Below, piece by piece: positions 10,900-18,017 of a DNA stretch of 64,000 bases (its first letter is position 1; each line of letters opens with the position of its first letter). The notes under the pieces were generated by a model. The model searched no databases and was not told the DNA's origin. It worked only from the letters and a program-made list of their open reading frames with translations. The position numbers and the translations under genes are program-made. The DNA lies in NCBI RefSeq assembly GCF_003058325.1, contig NZ_CP028843.1, positions 5,747,001 to 5,811,000 on the forward strand, in the 5' to 3' direction. The stretch comes from Methylobacterium currus. GTDB lineage: Bacteria; Pseudomonadota; Alphaproteobacteria; Rhizobiales; Beijerinckiaceae.

Positions 10900-12363
10900 A
10901 TGACGAAGCCTCCCTCTCGCGGCGGTTCCGGGCGGTCGCGGACTGGCCCGGGCGGACCCGCCTCCGGCCGCCCGCTGCGGGCCCGCACCGGACCGCGCAA
11001 CACCGCCCGCGACGCCGCCGAGCGCGCCGCCGGCCTGGCCATCTCCTCTCGTGCGAGCCCCTCCCGCGCGAGCTTCGGCCGCGACATGAGCGACGCCGCG
11101 CCCTGGGAGCGGGACGAGGCGCCGAGCCGCGCGCCCGCCGGATCCCCGGCCAAGCCGAAATCCGAACGCTCGAAATCCGAACGGCCGCGCGCCGGTGCGG
11201 CGGAACGGGCCGAAAGGCCCGCCTCCCGTAAGCCCCCCGAGGGCCGTCCGCCGGCCCGGCCGCGCCGCGACGAGCGCCAGGATTCCGAGGCGCCGCGGAG
11301 CCGCGGGCCCGCGGAGCCCAAAGCCCCGACCCGCCGGGCCCTGCGCGAGGCGACCGCCGAGGCATTGGCCACCGGGGTGCAGACCCTGGAGGTGACGCCG
11401 GACGAGGCCGGGATGCGGATCGACCGCTTCCTCTCGGCCAGGTTCCCGCAGCTGCCCTTCACCCGCATCCAGAGCCTGGTGCGCAAGGGCGAATTGCGCG
11501 TGAACGGCAAGCGTGCCAAGGCCGCCGACCGGGTCGAGCCCGGCGCCAGCGTCCGCGTGCCGCCCCTGAGCCTGGAGGCCCGCCCGCCGGCCCCGAACTC
11601 GCCCCGGGCGGAAGGGGACCTCGCCTTCCTGCGCTCCCTGATCCTCTACGAGGACCAGGACATGATGGTGCTCAACAAGCCCTTCGGCCTCGCGGTGCAG
11701 GGCGGCTCGGGCACCACCCGCCACGTCGACGGCCTCCTGGAGGCGATGCGCGACAAGGACGGCCAGAAGCCGCGCCTCGTCCACCGTCTCGACAAGGACA
11801 CGGCGGGCTGCCTGATCATCGCCAAGACCCGGCTCGCCGCCGCGACGCTGGCCAAGACCTTCCGGTCGCGGGCGGCGCGCAAGATCTACTGGGCCCTCGC
11901 CGCCGGGGTGCCGAAGGTGCGCCAGGGCCGGATCTCGACCTACCTCGCCAAGGAGGAGATCGGCGATGCGGATGCCCGCATGCGGGTCGCCAAGCACGGC
12001 GACGAGGGGGCGAGCCACGCGCTGACCTATTACGCGGTGGTCGACCAGGCCGGGCAGAAGCTCGCCTGGCTGTCGCTGAAGCCGGTCACCGGCCGCACCC
12101 ACCAGCTGCGGGCCCACGCGGCGCATATCGGCCATCCGCTGGTCGGCGACCCCAAGTATTTCGACATCGAGAACTGGGAGCTGCCCGGCGGGCTGCAGAA
12201 CCGCCTGCACCTGCTCGCCCGCCGCATCGTCATCCCGCATCCGCGCACCGCCAAGCCGATCGACGTGACGGCGCCGCTCCCGCCCCATATGGCGCAGAGC
12301 TGGAACCTGCTCGGCTTCGACGCCGCCCGCTACGACCCGATCGTCGAGGCGCCGGAGGCGTGA
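10900..12363 (+). CDS. RluA/RluC-family pseudouridine synthase with long basic N-terminal extension
   Basis: About 487 residues. The first roughly 160 are a low-complexity Arg/Pro/Ser/Ala-rich extension. An S4 RNA-binding domain follows (GMRIDRFLSARFPQL, VRKGELRVNGKRA), then the catalytic domain with VHRLDKDTAGCLIIAK, whose Asp is the family nucleophile, and GRTHQLRAHAAHIGHPLVGDPKY. It isomerises uridines in 23S rRNA; RluC-type specificity is likely but not provable here. An in-frame GTG at 10864 is an alternative start. The extension has the codon bias of the rest of the gene, so it is probably translated, although a start close to residue 160 cannot be excluded. Confidence 0.88.
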   Translation: MTKPPSRGGSGRSRTGPGGPASGRPLRARTGPRNTARDAAERAAGLAISSRASPSRASFGRDMSDAAPWERDEAPSRAPAGSPAKPKSERSKSERPRAGAAERAERPASRKPPEGRPPARPRRDERQDSEAPRSRGPAEPKAPTRRALREATAEALATGVQTLEVTPDEAGMRIDRFLSARFPQLPFTRIQSLVRKGELRVNGKRAKAADRVEPGASVRVPPLSLEARPPAPNSPRAEGDLAFLRSLILYEDQDMMVLNKPFGLAVQGGSGTTRHVDGLLEAMRDKDGQKPRLVHRLDKDTAGCLIIAKTRLAAATLAKTFRSRAARKIYWALAAGVPKVRQGRISTYLAKEEIGDADARMRVAKHGDEGASHALTYYAVVDQAGQKLAWLSLKPVTGRTHQLRAHAAHIGHPLVGDPKYFDIENWELPGGLQNRLHLLARRIVIPHPRTAKPIDVTAPLPPHMAQSWNLLGFDAARYDPIVEAPEA

Positions 12364-12409
12364 TACGGCGGCCGGCCGGCCTCGACTGGTCGTCGGAGGC
12401 CGGACCCAA

Positions 12410-12438
12410 GGGAACCGAACCCTCGGGAACCGAACCCT
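12410..12438. repeat. Short tandem repeat inside an inverted repeat
   Basis: GGGAACCGAACCCT occurs at 12410-12423 and again at 12425-12438 (period 15). CCAAGGG and CCCTTGG flank the pair. It lies about 100 bp upstream of the small exported-protein gene and could be an operator or a chance repeat. Confidence 0.5.
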
Positions 12439-12535
12439 TGGCAGGACGCCCGCGCGCCTTATTCTCAAGACGGGCCGCCGCGACCACGGCACCAGCGCGG
12501 GCTTAAGCGGCCCATCCGGGAGTGAGACAAGCCAG

Positions 12536-12955
12536 ATGAGACCCGCCGCGCTCGCCAGCCTCGGCCTGATCGGATTCCTCGCCTGCGCCGGGACGGTGCA
12601 GGCTCAGCCCGCCCCGACACCGTCTGCCCCCACCGCCTCGCCCCCCGCACCGGCGCCGGCGACCACGCCGGCGGCGCCGGCCGCCCGCCCGGACGGCAAG
12701 CCCGCTTCGGTCCGTCCGGACGGGCGCCACCCGGAGGGCCGCGCGGCTCCCGCCGACGGGGGAGCGTCGACGGCCAGGCCGGCCACGCCCGAGCGCGCGG
12801 CGACGCCCCGCCGCCGCCGCCCGAGCTACGCCGCCTGCAACCGTGCCTCGCAGCGGCGCAGCCTGAAGGGCGGCGCGCGGCGACGCTTCCTGATCCGCTG
12901 TCGCCTGGGCTATGAGCGGATCCAGCCGGGCCAGCCGGCCCGCGCCAAGCCCTGA
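12536..12955 (+). CDS. Small exported protein with a PsiF-like C-terminal motif
   Basis: A 139-residue protein: a Sec signal peptide ending at VQA-QPAP, a Pro/Ala/Thr-rich linker of about 75 residues, then a short basic domain. The domain YAACNRASQRRSLKG followed by ARRRFLIRC has the spacing of the PsiF repeat (C-N-x-A with LKG, R-x-F and a second C). PsiF is a phosphate-starvation-inducible family with no established function. The two cysteines could form a disulfide in the periplasm. GGGAG lies ahead of the ATG. The PsiF assignment is by eye and covers only about 35 residues. Confidence 0.7.
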   Translation: MRPAALASLGLIGFLACAGTVQAQPAPTPSAPTASPPAPAPATTPAAPAARPDGKPASVRPDGRHPEGRAAPADGGASTARPATPERAATPRRRRPSYAACNRASQRRSLKGGARRRFLIRCRLGYERIQPGQPARAKP

Positions 12956-13007
12956 CGGGCCTCGCCCGGGCCGCGTCCGGCACGACAGCGAGGCGGCCCG
13001 AACTCTC

Positions 13008-13670
13008 ATGATCCTGATCGTCTTCGACGTCGACGGCACCCTCGTCGACAGCCAGCACATGATCGTGGCGGCGCAAGCCGAGGCCTTCGCGGCGGTCGGG
13101 CTGCCGGCGCCGACGCGGGAGCGCTCGCTGTCGGTGGTCGGGCTGTCGCTGCCGCAGGCCTTCACCGCCCTGGTCGGGGCCGACGGCCCGGTGGTGGCCC
13201 TGTCGGAGGCCTACAAGCAGGCCTTCGGCCGGCTGCGCGCCCGGGCCGAGATCCGCGAGACGCTGTTTCCCGGCGCCGCCGCCCTGCTCGCCCGCCTCAA
13301 CCGCGAGCCGGCGGTGCAGCTCGGCATCGCCACCGGCAAGTCCCGCCGCGGCGTCGACCACCTCGTCGCCCTCCACGGCTGGGAGGGCTGGTTCTCGACG
13401 GTGCAGACCGCCGACGACGCCCCCTCGAAGCCGCACCCGGCGATGCTCGAACAGGCGATGGCCGAGACCGGTGCCGCGCCGGCGGAGACGGTGATGATCG
13501 GCGATTCGACCTACGACATGGTGATGGCGCGGGGCGCCCAGGTCTCCGCGCTCGGCGTCGCCTGGGGGTACCACACGCCCGAGGCATTGCGGACGGCCGG
13601 CGCGCACGCGGTGATGGACAGCTTTTCGGAACTCGAATCCGCTCTGTTCGAGCGGATCGCGGCGGCCTGA
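13008..13670 (+). CDS. HAD-superfamily hydrolase, phosphoglycolate-phosphatase-like
   Basis: A 220-residue cytoplasmic HAD phosphatase. Motif I is IVFDVDGTLVDS (nucleophile Asp and acid Asp), motif II is LGIATGKSRRG, and motif III/IV is SKPHPAMLEQAM followed by MIGDSTYDMVMARGA. The cap domain lies between motifs I and II, as in Gph and PhnX-like enzymes. The substrate is not determined by sequence: phosphoglycolate is plausible, but so are other small phosphomonoesters. The ATG at 13008 directly precedes the first beta strand. The ATP12 gene follows 44 bp downstream and may be co-transcribed. Confidence 0.9.
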   Translation: MILIVFDVDGTLVDSQHMIVAAQAEAFAAVGLPAPTRERSLSVVGLSLPQAFTALVGADGPVVALSEAYKQAFGRLRARAEIRETLFPGAAALLARLNREPAVQLGIATGKSRRGVDHLVALHGWEGWFSTVQTADDAPSKPHPAMLEQAMAETGAAPAETVMIGDSTYDMVMARGAQVSALGVAWGYHTPEALRTAGAHAVMDSFSELESALFERIAAA

Positions 13671-13714
13671 CGACCGTCTCGCAACCGGCAGCCCGGAGCC
13701 CTATCTTCAAGCCC

Positions 13715-14503
13715 ATGACCAACGACGTGACCCGTGACTGGCTCGGGGATCCGGAGCCACAGCCCGATCCGGTCCGCGCTGCCCGCCAATCGGCGAAGCC
13801 CGCGCTGCCGAAGCGCTTCTACAAGGAGGCCGGCGTCGCGCAGGCGGAGGACGGCCACCGCCTCGTCCTCGACGGCCGCCCGGCCCTGACCCCCGCCCGC
13901 CGCCGCCTCGCGGTGCCGCAGGCGGCCATCGCCGAGGCCCTGGCGGAGGAGTGGGGCGCGCAGGGCGAGTTCATCGACCCGGCGCGGATGCCCCTCACCC
14001 GCCTCGTCAATTCGGCCCTCGACGGGGTGGCCGACAGGCGCGAGGCGGTGGTCGACGACCTTGCGGCCTATGCGGGTACCGATCTCGTCGTCTACCGGGC
14101 CGGCGACCCGGCCCGGCTCGTGGCGGCGCAGGGCGCGGCCTGGGATCCGGTGCTCGACTGGGCGCGCGACATCCTCGGCGCCCGGTTCATCCTGAGCGAG
14201 GGGGTGATGCACGTCACCCAGCCGGCCGAGTCCCTCGCCGCGATCCGCCGCGCCGTCGAGACGGTGGAGAGCCCCACCGCCCTCGCGGGCCTGCACTCGA
14301 TGACGACCCTGACCGGCTCGCTGCTGATCGCCCTCGCTGTCCTTCATGGCCGCCTGACGCCGCAGGAGGCCTGGGCCGCCGCCCATGTCGACGAGACCTT
14401 CCAGGCAGAGGTCTGGGGCCGGGATGCGGAAGCCGAGGACCGCCTCGCACGGCGGCGGGCGGAGTTCGAGGCCGCGGCGCGGATCGCGAGCCTCAGCGCC
14501 TGA
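13715..14503 (+). CDS. ATP12-family F1-ATPase assembly chaperone
   Basis: A 262-residue homologue of mitochondrial Atp12, found in alphaproteobacteria, which binds the F1 alpha subunit during ATP synthase assembly. Recognisable blocks are KRFYKEAGV, LDGRPALTP, AEEWGAQGEFIDPARMPLTRL, DLVVYRAGDPARL and the C-terminal LTGSLLIALAVLHGRLTPQEAWAAAHVDE followed by QAEVWGRDAEAE. The length is as expected. It probably forms an operon with the upstream HAD hydrolase, an arrangement common in Rhizobiales. A GC-rich hairpin follows the stop. Confidence 0.92.
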   Translation: MTNDVTRDWLGDPEPQPDPVRAARQSAKPALPKRFYKEAGVAQAEDGHRLVLDGRPALTPARRRLAVPQAAIAEALAEEWGAQGEFIDPARMPLTRLVNSALDGVADRREAVVDDLAAYAGTDLVVYRAGDPARLVAAQGAAWDPVLDWARDILGARFILSEGVMHVTQPAESLAAIRRAVETVESPTALAGLHSMTTLTGSLLIALAVLHGRLTPQEAWAAAHVDETFQAEVWGRDAEAEDRLARRRAEFEAAARIASLSA

Positions 14504-14507
14504 CGGG

Positions 14508-14527
14508 CCGGGGCGGGGCCGCCCCGG
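14508..14527 (+). terminator. GC-rich hairpin after the ATP12 gene
   Basis: CCGGGGCGG and CCGCCCCGG are separated by two bases, starting four bases after the stop. No U-tract follows, and a converging broken gene ends at 14537, so it may act in both directions. Termination is an inference. Confidence 0.4.
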
Positions 14528-14799
14528 CGGCGCCGCTCACTTCTTCAGCGAGCCGGTCGCAATGTCGGCGTTCGGGTCGACCATCTGCGGCACGGACGGT
14601 CCGAAGGCGACGAGGCCGCTGGTCTCGATGCCGCGCACATCCACCTCGGCGCCGGGCGCCATGTGGGGCAGGGCGGCGAAGAGCGGCATGCCGGCCGGCA
14701 CGCGCTCCGAGAAGCCCGGCACGTCGAGGGCCGGGATGCCGGCCTGGTCGAGGCTGGTGCCCTCGGCGCGGGCGGCGGCGGAGCCGGCCAGAACGAGGC

Positions 14800-14807
14800 C
14801 GGCCGCG
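14800..14807. repeat. Target-site duplication, left copy
   Basis: CGGCCGCG directly before the element's GAGGGTTTTAGG end. An identical 8-mer follows the other end at 15584-15591. Eight or nine bases is the usual duplication for IS1 elements. Confidence 0.85.
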
Positions 14808-15583
14808 GAGGGTTTTAGGTTAGCATAGAGAGCAGGTCGCTGATCCTGCAGTTTCCGGCGAAACGGGCGAAGAGGGCGAGGCTGACGTCCACCATGCGCT
14901 TGGCTTTCGAGACCACGATTGAGCGGCGTCGAAAGCGGGCGAGCCAATGCCGCTGCCGGGCGTTGTCCCGCTCGATGCTGTGGGTCTCGTCCTTGCCCGT
15001 ATAGTGCTGCCCGATCGGCAACAGCGCGGTGTAGGCAGCGTAGGCGTCCGTGCAGTAGAGCCGGGTGCGCCAGCGCTGCAGCCGTTGGATCAGGCGCTCG
15101 CAGGTGGCCTTGTCACGACCGCCGCATTCCCAGTCCACCAACTGCCCTGAAGCACGATCCCAAGCTTTCCAGATCCAGAGCGGCTCGGACTTTTTTTCAC
15201 ATAGTGCCACATCTCATCAAGCTCGATCACCACCGCCCGGCCTTCCGGCTCGGGCTTGTGCGCGTAGGCGGCGGCGAACTGCTCCAGCCAAGCCTGGATC
15301 GTCGGTGTCGAGACACCGAGCAGCTTGGCGGTGCGGTTCATCGACAAGCCGCTGACATACAGCAGGACCGCGGTGGCCTTCATGGCCAGCGGCTTGCCGC
15401 GGGCGGGCGTGTCGGTGAAGTTCAGGCCACAGGCCTTGCACCGATACCGCTGCTTGGAGCGCATCAGCCCATTTTTGACGTGCTCCTCACTGCCACAACG
15501 CTTGCACTGCAGACCCATGACCCACCTCCCGCCGAATGCGCTCGGCGAGGAAGATAGGTCATCTATGCAGCCCTAAAACCCTC
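14808..15583 (-). mobile_element. IS1-family insertion sequence, 776 bp, complete
   Basis: The ends are imperfect inverted repeats beginning GAGGGTTTTAGG, with a shared GCATAGA a few bases further in. They enclose two overlapping transposase frames in the InsA/InsB arrangement. An 8-bp direct repeat flanks the element. The total of 776 bp is close to the 768 bp of the type element. All parts needed for transposition look intact, so it may still be mobile. Confidence 0.92.
14815..15518 (-). CDS. IS1-family transposase InsAB', made by -1 frameshifting
   Basis: The first frame (InsA, ATG 15518) carries a zinc finger (CKRCG, then YRCKACG) and a helix-turn-helix (MNRTAKLLGVSTPTIQAWL). At the A7 run (complement of 15191-15197) ribosomes can slip -1 into the second frame, which continues to TAA 14815 as InsB'. 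The fused protein has the IS1 catalytic DDE set: Asp in ELDEMW, Asp in YCTDAYAAY and Glu in HSIERDN. Without slippage, InsA reads on to 15090 and would act as a repressor, as in IS1 itself (known for the family). The TAA lies seven bases inside the left end. Confidence 0.9.
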
Positions 15584-15591
15584 CGGCCGCG
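15584..15591. repeat. Target-site duplication, right copy
   Basis: CGGCCGCG directly after the element's CCTAAAACCCTC end, identical to the copy at 14800-14807. Confidence 0.85.
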
Positions 15592-15700
15592 ATGACGGTC
15601 TTGAGAAGCATCTCGAGGTCTCCGGTGCGGGGCAGATCCTGCCGCGGCATTTCTTGCCAAGACAATGCGCAGACCCCGGCCCCGGTTCTCCGAAAAAAGC

Positions 15701-16018
15701 TTATCCGGCCGCCCGCCATCCCTCCTCGCGTGCCGCTGCGGCAGCCGGCAGCTGATGGAACAGATGGAAGCCGCAGGTCTCGGCGCCGCGTTCCGCCACC
15801 TCGGCCAGGAAGCCGGGCGGCGCCTCGGACGGAGCGTCGATGCTGCCCGCATACGTCCAGGCCTCGCCGGTGACGAAGGCCGGCACCGGGAAGTCGTTCG
15901 GCACGGCACAGACCAGATCCGGCTCCTCGCGCCGGCGGAACAGGTTGTAGGTCGGCCAGCGCCGCACCGTGCGCGGCCATGCGCGTGTGAACCCTGAGCC
16001 CACGCTGCTCGCGGTCAT
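15701..16018 (-). CDS. Small hypothetical protein, 105 aa
   Basis: A 105-residue protein from ATG 16018, with a strong GGGGGAG ribosome-binding site eight bases upstream, to TAA 15701. It is rich in aromatic residues and Arg at the N-terminus (FTRAWPRTVRRWPTYNLFRR) and contains two cysteines (LVCAV, TCGFHLF). There is no signal peptide or membrane segment. I do not recognise it. The ribosome-binding site and composition support a real gene. It reads away from sga, so both could be controlled from the AT-rich region between them, and it lies 89 bp upstream of the broken exported-protein gene on the same strand. Confidence 0.65.
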   Translation of the reverse strand: MTASSVGSGFTRAWPRTVRRWPTYNLFRRREEPDLVCAVPNDFPVPAFVTGEAWTYAGSIDAPSEAPPGFLAEVAERGAETCGFHLFHQLPAAAAAREEGWRAAG

Positions 16019-16143
16019 TGGTAGTCTCCCCCCGGGTCCGACCCGTTGCATCTTGGGGCCGATGCATATCCGCCGTGATCGGAACCGCTGATCACATTCG
16101 ATAATGTTGGCAGAATTTCTAAGCAATACTGCCGATACGGCAT

Positions 16144-16158
16144 AGCCTAGATTAGGCT
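16144..16158. promoter_or_regulatory. Palindrome AGCCTA-GAT-TAGGCT upstream of sga
   Basis: Perfect 6-base arms around a 3-base spacer inside the AT-rich control region, about 315 bp before the sga start. A candidate regulator site; no known consensus is matched with confidence. Confidence 0.4.
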
Positions 16159-16212
16159 GTGCGGCGGAAGGCGCAGCCGCCTACTCCTTTCGGCCAAGCT
16201 CTCCGGCTGCGT

Positions 16213-16226
16213 TTCAAATTTTTGAA
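16213..16226. promoter_or_regulatory. Candidate LysR-type operator TTCAAA-TT-TTTGAA
   Basis: A perfect 14-base palindrome with the T-N11-A layout of LysR-family sites, about 247 bp upstream of sga. QscR, a LysR-type protein that binds the sga promoter region in M. extorquens, is the obvious candidate binder, but the regulator gene is not in this window. Confidence 0.45.
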
Positions 16227-16472
16227 GGTCAGGCTCAGTTTTTTCAGTTTTCCTTGCCGCTCGGGCACCCGCATAGTCGCTCCCGACACGGCGATCCGGG
16301 GCAGCGGGCGGCGACGAGCCGCCGCCTGGCCTTGCGATCACCGCGCCCGCGCCGACCCGAAACGGGATCTGGCCGGCGCCCCCCGCGGCGGCCGGCGGCG
16401 CGGACCCGATGCCACGACACCGGACGAGGCAACGTCCGGATCAGGTCAGCCCGCAGGGCCGGAGGAGACATC

Positions 16473-17663
16473 ATGGCTGGATCGAGACGCCCGGGACGCA
16501 ACTTCCTCTTCGTTCCGGGCCCGACCAACGTGCCGGAGCGGGTCCAGCGCGCGATGATCGTGCCGATGGAGGATCATCGCTCGCCCGTCTTCCCCGAACT
16601 GGTCCTGCCGCTGTTCGAGGAGACGAAGAAGATCTTCAAGTCCCGCGACGGCCAGGTCTTCCTGTTCCCGTCGAGCGGCACCGGCGCCTGGGAAGCGGCG
16701 CTCACCAATACCCTCTCCCCCGGCGACCGGGTGCTGGCGCCGCGCTTCGGCCAGTTCAGCACCCTGTGGATCGACCTCGCCCAGCGGGTCGGCCTCGACG
16801 TCGCGATCCAGGATGAGGAATGGGGCCGCGGCGCCGATCCGGCGCGGATCGAGGAGGCCCTGCGGGCCGACCGCGAGCACCGGATCAAGGCCGTGCTGGT
16901 GGTCCACAACGAGACCGCCACCGGCGTCACCTCCGATATCGGCGCGGTGCGCCGGGCGATCGACGCGGCGGGCCACCCGGCCATGCTCTATGTCGACGGC
17001 GTCTCGTCGATCGGCAGCATCGACTTCCGGGCCGACGAATGGGGCGTCGACTGCGCCATCACCGGCTCGCAGAAGGGGCTGATGCTGCCCGCCGGCCTCG
17101 GCATCGTCTGCGCCAGCAAGCGGGCGCTGGAGGCCGCCAAGACCGCCGAGTGCCGCCGCGCCTATTTCGAGTTCGCCGACCAACAGAAGGCCAACGCCAC
17201 CGGCTACTTCCCCTACACGCCGCCGCTGCCGCTGCTCTACGGCCTGCGCGAGGCCCTGCGCTGCCTGGAGGAGGAAGGGCTGGAGCAGGTCTTCGCCCGC
17301 CACCGGCGGCTGGCCGACGGCGCCCGCGCGGCGGTGCGGGCCTGGGGTCTGACCCTGTGTGCCAAGGAGGCGAAGTGGCACTCCGACACGGTGAGCGCCG
17401 TGATGGTGCCGGAGGGGATCAACGGCGCCGAGGTCATCAGCCTCGCCTATCGCCGCTACAACCTCGCCCTCGGGGCCGGCCTGTCGCAGGTGGCGGGCAA
17501 GCTCTTCCGCATCGGCCATCTCGGCGACCTCAACGAGCTGATGCTGCTCGGCGCCCTCTCAGGCTGCGAGATGGCGATGCGGGATGCCGGCATCCGGATC
17601 GAGCCCGGCAGCGGCGTCGCGGCGGCGCAGGAGCATTTTCGGGAGACGCGGGTGGAGGCGTGA
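16473..17663 (+). CDS. sga: Serine-glyoxylate aminotransferase
   Basis: A 396-residue fold-type I PLP enzyme that transfers the amino group of serine to glyoxylate, giving hydroxypyruvate and glycine, a core serine-cycle step. It begins NFLFVPGPTNVPERVQRAM, typical of the alanine-glyoxylate/serine-glyoxylate aminotransferase family. The PLP lysine lies in GSQKGLMLPAGLG, and the cofactor Asp in MLYVDGVSSIGS. The frame is open far upstream, but the ATG at 16473 has an excellent GGAGGAG ribosome-binding site and matches the family start. It is the first gene of the + strand serine-cycle cluster, followed by hprA about 350 bp downstream. Confidence 0.96.
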   Translation: MAGSRRPGRNFLFVPGPTNVPERVQRAMIVPMEDHRSPVFPELVLPLFEETKKIFKSRDGQVFLFPSSGTGAWEAALTNTLSPGDRVLAPRFGQFSTLWIDLAQRVGLDVAIQDEEWGRGADPARIEEALRADREHRIKAVLVVHNETATGVTSDIGAVRRAIDAAGHPAMLYVDGVSSIGSIDFRADEWGVDCAITGSQKGLMLPAGLGIVCASKRALEAAKTAECRRAYFEFADQQKANATGYFPYTPPLPLLYGLREALRCLEEEGLEQVFARHRRLADGARAAVRAWGLTLCAKEAKWHSDTVSAVMVPEGINGAEVISLAYRRYNLALGAGLSQVAGKLFRIGHLGDLNELMLLGALSGCEMAMRDAGIRIEPGSGVAAAQEHFRETRVEA

Positions 17664-18017
17664 GGCGTAAGCCTGCTCCTCTCCCCGCGGATGGCAGGGC
17701 TGATAGACAAATGAGCGTCGCGGGATCCCCTCTGCCGAGTGGCAGAGGGGTAGGGGTGAGGGTGGCGCGCTTCCGAATATAGCTCGAACTGTCGAGCTGC
17801 GCGGCTCGACACTTGGCCGTTTCTCCTGAACCCGAGCCACCCTCACCCTCGGCGCCTCTCCCACTTGGGGGGCCCGCGCCACTCCTTCCCCCGCATAGTC
17901 CTGCTGCCCGCGGGCAGGGGGCATCCCGGGCCAGCCGTTAGACCGGCTGCCACATCCCCACCCTCCGTGCCATTCTGCCGCGCCATGCCCCGCCGCACCG
18001 GGGCGCCGGAGACCGAC
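17664..18017. other. Gap between sga and hprA with facing repeat copies
   Basis: A 354-base non-coding stretch. After the hairpin at 17727-17750, the sequence GGGGTGAGGGTGGC is mirrored by GCCACCCTCACCCTC near 17836-17850, followed by a partial CCTCTCCC copy. It looks like two inverted copies of a dispersed palindromic element. No gene was seen; hprA may be expressed from sga read-through or from a promoter here. Confidence 0.5.
17727..17750. repeat. Palindrome CCCCTCTGCC/GGCAGAGGGG
   Basis: Perfect 10-base arms with a GAGT loop, about 60 bases after the sga stop. It is the same family as the hairpins at 134-179 and 22775-22798. It may slow or partly terminate transcription between sga and hprA. 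Confidence 0.6.

Larger units (their letters stand above)
14537..15611 (-). pseudogene. Small exported protein gene interrupted by an IS1-family insertion
   Basis: Removing the insertion and one copy of its 8-bp target duplication restores a single frame from ATG 15611 to TGA 14537, encoding about 96 residues. It starts MLLKTVIAAGLVLAGSAAARAEG, a typical Sec signal peptide cut by the insertion at residue 9-10. The mature part (IPALDVPGFSERVPAG, then GAEVDVRGIETSGLVAFGPS) is not from a family I recognise. The downstream piece reads out of the IS end but has lost its start and signal sequence, so the gene is most likely inactive. Its intact homologue may be annotated in related strains. Confidence 0.85.
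16019..16472. promoter_or_regulatory. AT-rich control region upstream of the serine-cycle cluster
   Basis: 454 bases without a convincing gene. The half nearest the small hypothetical gene (about 16085-16250) is markedly AT-rich for this DNA and holds two palindromes, listed separately. The half nearest sga is GC-rich leader. In Methylobacterium the LysR-type regulator QscR is known to control the sga operon; that this region is its target is inference. Confidence 0.6.

Noticed and set aside
15573..16067. A longer minus-strand open frame overlapping the 105-residue hypothetical gene and the end of the broken exported gene.
   Set aside because: The 105-residue frame has a strong ribosome-binding site and more protein-like sequence; the longer frame is Arg/Gly-rich shadow that only by chance includes the exported protein's first codons.
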